64,000 bases of DNA. Source: a bacterium (GTDB lineage: Bacteria; Bdellovibrionota_C; UBA2361; RFPC01). This document shows positions 61,261 to 64,000 of this stretch, in pieces. The notes under the pieces were generated by a model. That model was not told the DNA's origin. It ran no database searches and saw only the letters and a list, made by a program, of their open reading frames with translations. The stretch covers positions 1 through 64,000 of the forward strand of contig JAUIIO010000003.1 of NCBI GenBank assembly GCA_030431715.1. Reading direction: 5' to 3'. Positions within the stretch are counted from its first letter, which is position 1. Every line of letters begins with the position of its first letter. A program made the translations under genes and the position numbers.

Positions 61261-63123
61261 TCAGCTTCTCAGGAGATCTATTGCAAGCTGTGGTTGAATA
61301 TTTGCCTGAGCAAGCACTGCCGCCGCGGCTTGTTGTAGTATCTGAAGTCGAACGAGATTCGCACTCTCTGCGGCGATATCGGCGTCTCGAATTCTACTCT
61401 CTGCAGTTAGGTAATTATCACGAGTAGCTCCAAGTACTGACTCCGCTGCACTGACTCGGGATTGAAAGGCGCCGATCTGCCCTCTTTGTGCGGAGAGTTG
61501 ATTGAGTTTATCTGTAAACTGTGACTGTGCGAGTTTGGCTTCGTATTTACTGGCAAGCGAAAACTCTAGTAGAGATGCAACACCGTCGGTTGTCGAACCA
61601 CTCATGAAGCTTAATCCGCCGCCAAAAGCAACGCCTAGGAAGTCATATACTCCATCATGATCAAAGTCATTAATGTCCATAGCAACAATTGCAGTGGTGG
61701 GAGCCGTGCTCTGGATCTGCTCTTCAAAACCGCCATTTCCATCACTTAACAAAACGTTTACGGTGCCACTAATCCCTTCAGTGACGATATAGTCGTCATA
61801 TCCATCACTGTTTATATCTACAATTTCAAACTCTGAGATTGATCCATTTGAAAGTGTGTGTGAACTCATAGAGAATGTTGCGTCACCATTGCCGTAAAAT
61901 GTATAGATGGTGTTTGCGCCATCTATACTGACTATATCCATGTGACCGTCATTGTTTACATCAGAAGTTCTGGTGTAGATGCTTGATGTGCCTGTTTGCA
62001 CGACCACGCCAGTTGTATCAATCGTCCCGTCACCATTTCCGAGACTGTAAACAATAGCTCCTCCAGCAGTAGTCACACCAAAGATAACGTCTAGATTTCC
62101 ATCGCTGTTGATATCCGCGAAATCCGCATTTGCAGAGATAGTGGTGTTACGGGTCTGTACGCTTGTAAACGTTCCATCTCCTGATCCGAGAAGGATCTCC
62201 CAATTGTTCCCATTATCTAGGCTTAGAATGTCGAGATTTCCATCATTATTTATATCAGCCATTTCAAGGCTTCCTGAAGTGGTGCCATAGGTAGTTGCAG
62301 ATGTAACGGCACTTTGAAACGTTCCGTCGCCATTAGCGAAGAGTGTGGCGATTTCTCCGGCATCAGTTCGATGCACGATATCTATATTCCCATCATCGTC
62401 GATGTCTGCCAGTTCAAAAAAAGCGCTGCCAGTCGCACTTGCTACGGTATAAGGATCCGCAAAGCCTCCGCCATCTTGCCCAAGACCAATAATAAGATCG
62501 CCTGTATCATAGAGAATATAATCATTGTTTCCGTCATTATTAAAATCGGCGCTACCTAGAGAATCGAGAACAAAGGATCCACTTAAATCACTATTAATTG
62601 TAGATCCTGCTTCAAATTCCCCCGTAGCTATCGCTCCACCTAGTCCTGACCCTATACTCGCATCAAGACCATACCCAGCCTGAAGTCTTAGCTCACCATA
62701 ATCTGCGCTAAAAAGTTTTCTACCATTAAATTCAGTACTCTGTGTAATGCGACTATATTCAGCAGCCAATGCTTGCGCTTCTTCATTTAGGGCAAGGCGT
62801 TGTTCGTTGCTATAAACGCCGTTAATTGATTGGCTGGCAAGTTCCTTTAGCCGTACTGTAATGTTAGAGAGTTCTTGCAGAGCACCATCGGCAACATTAA
62901 GAATTGAGAGCCCATCGTTCAGGTTACGAATCCCCTGCGTATATACTCTGCTATCAGCTTTGAGACTATCAGCGATCGCTAAGCCAGCAGCATCGTCAGC
63001 GGCGCGGTTTATTCGCTGGCCACTACTTAACCTTTCAAAGACTTTCCCGAGAGCATCGCTACTGCGAGCTAACTGTCTTTGCCCCTTAAGAGAGGATATG
63101 TTTAAACCAAGGGTGATCGTCAC
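61261..63123 (-). CDS. Flagellin with seven FG-GAP/VCBS motifs (predicted seven-bladed propeller)
   Basis: A 620-residue flagellin. The N-terminal D0/D1 (TLGLNISSLKGQRQLARSSD, FERLSSGQRINRAADDAAGL, FNGRKLFS at ~132) and C-terminal D1/D0 (QLSAQRGQIGAFQSRV, SRIRDADIAAESANLV, AAAVLAQANIQPQLAIDLL) are standard. The centre (~185-515) has exactly seven calcium loops starting at residues 193, 240, 290, 337, 388, 436 and 486 (DFNNDGNND, DIDDDGNID, DINNDGNLD, DINSDGNLD, DVNNDGHMD, DINSDGYDD, DFDHDGVYD), alternating with GNGDGTF-like turns. Seven blades at ~49-residue spacing match integrin-alpha-type propellers. The start is GTG. A good sigma-28 promoter lies upstream. Confidence 0.95.
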   Translation of the reverse strand: MTITLGLNISSLKGQRQLARSSDALGKVFERLSSGQRINRAADDAAGLAIADSLKADSRVYTQGIRNLNDGLSILNVADGALQELSNITVRLKELASQSINGVYSNEQRLALNEEAQALAAEYSRITQSTEFNGRKLFSADYGELRLQAGYGLDASIGSGLGGAIATGEFEAGSTINSDLSGSFVLDSLGSADFNNDGNNDYILYDTGDLIIGLGQDGGGFADPYTVASATGSAFFELADIDDDGNIDIVHRTDAGEIATLFANGDGTFQSAVTSATTYGTTSGSLEMADINNDGNLDILSLDNGNNWEILLGSGDGTFTSVQTRNTTISANADFADINSDGNLDVIFGVTTAGGAIVYSLGNGDGTIDTTGVVVQTGTSSIYTRTSDVNNDGHMDIVSIDGANTIYTFYGNGDATFSMSSHTLSNGSISEFEIVDINSDGYDDYIVTEGISGTVNVLLSDGNGGFEEQIQSTAPTTAIVAMDINDFDHDGVYDFLGVAFGGGLSFMSGSTTDGVASLLEFSLASKYEAKLAQSQFTDKLNQLSAQRGQIGAFQSRVSAAESVLGATRDNYLTAESRIRDADIAAESANLVRLQILQQAAAAVLAQANIQPQLAIDLLRS

Positions 63124-63176
63124 TACGGTACATCCATTTACAACATTGCGTGTAATTCCATTACTCCGCGTCTAAC

Positions 63177-63204
63177 TTATCGGCATAAATAGAAAAAATC
63201 TTGA
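63177..63204 (-). promoter_or_regulatory. Sigma-28 (FliA) promoter for the seven-motif flagellin
   Basis: Minus strand: TCAAGATT (63197-63204), 12 bases, then GCCGATAA (63177-63184), a perfect match to the sigma-28 -10 and six of eight to the -35 TAAAGTTT. It lies ~54 bases upstream of the GTG at 63123. Confidence 0.85.
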
Positions 63205-63308
63205 ATTACGAAAATTTCCTAGAGCTTCTGAGCTTCACAGCTAACTATCCCTAGTCACATGCTTTTTAGGGCATGAGCGGGTGCCCTTGAGGTAGAGGTT
63301 TGCTTGCT

Positions 63309-63605
63309 ATGCCGAGCAAGGTGCTGTATACCCAAAGAATGACGAGAGGGAATATAAATTCGGTCACACCTGATCAGTTTCTTCTAAGTGATCTTCTAAG
63401 TGGTGAAACCGCAACGATTACCGGGTTAGAGCTGCAAGGCGAAGAGTATGAGCGTGTTGCAAGGATAGGTCTTATACCTGGACGTAAGGTAACACTCTTA
63501 TCATCAGGATCGCGAATTCTCGCTCATATATCTGGGGCAACGTGCGCACTCGACAAAAAACTGGCAGCAGCGATCACCGTTCAAAAGGACTCCTTGAGGT
63601 CTTAA
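63309..63605 (+). CDS. feoA: FeoA, ferrous iron transport accessory protein
   Basis: A 98-residue SH3-like FeoA protein. Signatures are LLSGETATITGLELQGEEYE, RVARIGLIPGRKVTLLSSGS, and the strand ILAHISGATCALDKKLAAAI. It supports the iron pump FeoB at the inner membrane. The start is ATG at 63309 (MPSKVLYTQRM); the frame runs back to TTG 63300, and MTRGNINS at 63342 is another candidate. It overlaps feoB by ~64 bases. It is divergent from the flagellin cluster. Confidence 0.9.
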   Translation: MPSKVLYTQRMTRGNINSVTPDQFLLSDLLSGETATITGLELQGEEYERVARIGLIPGRKVTLLSSGSRILAHISGATCALDKKLAAAITVQKDSLRS

Positions 63606-64000
63606 CCGATCGCGTAACTTCACATTCTTCAGAAGAATCTCCACGTATTAATGTCGCTCTGGTTGGCCAACCGAACGCTGGTAAAACCTCTCTCTTTAAT
63701 AGACTCACGGGCCTTCGAGGTCACATTGCAAATTACCCTGGTACAACTGTTGAAGTGAAAGAGGGGTCTTTTAAGATAGGAGCTACACAAGTCAACCTTC
63801 TGGATCTTCCAGGACTCTACACATTAAATGGCAGCTCAGAAGAGCAACGTGTAGCAAGCGCTGCCCTCTGTGGCAGTTCCTCAGAGGAAGTCCTCGCCCC
63901 GGATATTATTGTTGTGGTTCTTGATTCTACAAGACTTGCCCATCACCTTCCGCTAGCCGGTGAGATCCTGAATATGGACGCCAGAGTAATCGTTGTACTT
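63542..64000 (+). CDS. feoB: FeoB, ferrous iron transporter (3' end outside window)
   Basis: The first ~153 codons of FeoB. The N-terminal G domain is clear: G1 VALVGQPNAGKTSLFNRL, the FeoB-specific RGHIANYPGTTVEVKEG (switch I), G3 LLDLPGLYTLNGSSEEQRV and IIVVVLDSTRLAHHLPLAGE. The only standard start codon between the preceding in-frame stop (63485) and G1 is GTG at 63542, so the gene overlaps feoA by 64 bases in another frame. A ~36-residue polar lead precedes the G domain. It pumps Fe(II) across the inner membrane. Confidence 0.92.
   Translation, partial: MRTRQKTGSSDHRSKGLLEVLTDRVTSHSSEESPRINVALVGQPNAGKTSLFNRLTGLRGHIANYPGTTVEVKEGSFKIGATQVNLLDLPGLYTLNGSSEEQRVASAALCGSSSEEVLAPDIIVVVLDSTRLAHHLPLAGEILNMDARVIVVL

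Overview
The window looks like part of the chromosome of a flagellated, aerobic, Gram-negative bacterium. The evidence is flagellins and hook genes, a TonB-dependent outer-membrane receptor, an OmpA-like barrel, GmhA for lipopolysaccharide heptose, AmpG, and an OxyR/KatG peroxide defence. The base composition is moderate, genes are dense and run on both strands, and many predicted exported proteins are unrecognised. I cannot name the lineage; a marine delta-proteobacterium-like group is a guess. I found no tRNA, rRNA, CRISPR array, insertion sequence or phage gene.

Layout. 1-1.2 kb: 3' part of a flagellin carrying FG-GAP/VCBS repeats. 1.2-6.2 kb: an operon of three unrecognised genes divergent from a tandem MarR-domain regulator. 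6.3-15.2 kb: an exported GH114/TM1410-like protein, a large protein with a degenerate PLP-transferase-like fold, hflK-hflC with an overlapping membrane-protein gene, and a second polytopic membrane protein. 15.3-18.9 kb: hook operon fliK-flgD-flgE. 19-24 kb: intergenic repeats, an outer-membrane barrel, meaB, a hybrid histidine kinase, a sufT-like gene and gmhA. 24-31 kb: a second FliK-like gene, a CopD/HemJ-like membrane protein, sppA, an HD hydrolase, and a complete tripartite tricarboxylate transporter tctC-tctB-tctA. 31-36 kb: aminotransferase, recA, lexA, a receiver-only response regulator and a uridine-kinase-like gene. 36-41 kb: small exported Cys-rich proteins and alpha-helical proteins of unknown role. 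41-46 kb: a NosA/OprC-type copper receptor and an SLC4 (band 3)-type anion transporter. 46-54 kb: exported GlcG/HbpS-like protein, ampG, a Bax-like glucosaminidase, and divergent oxyR/katG. 54-59 kb: a large exported ELWxxDGT-repeat protein, rhlE, a cold-shock gene and a receiver protein. 59.6-63.1 kb: two more FG-GAP flagellins. 63.3 kb to the end: feoA and the start of feoB.

The most striking features are these. (1) Three flagellins have normal D0/D1 ends, but FG-GAP/VCBS calcium-loop repeats replace the central variable region. One has exactly seven regularly spaced motifs, as expected for a closed seven-bladed beta-propeller of integrin-alpha type, so the filament may be studded with propellers. 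(2) A bacterial SLC4 transporter appears to keep both the cytosolic and the membrane domain of animal anion exchangers. (3) A copper-receptor gene lies a few kilobases from a pair of exported Cys-rich proteins. (4) At least three families of intergenic palindromic repeats are present.

Flagellar functions are scattered over the whole window: hook genes at 15-19 kb, a second FliK-like gene at 24 kb and flagellins at both ends. Sigma-28-like promoters precede both complete flagellin genes. The iron (feoAB), copper (receptor and Cys-rich proteins), peroxide (oxyR/katG) and SOS (lexA/recA) genes suggest an oxic habitat with metal and oxidative stress. The names and functions given here rest on motif recognition by eye, without database searches.
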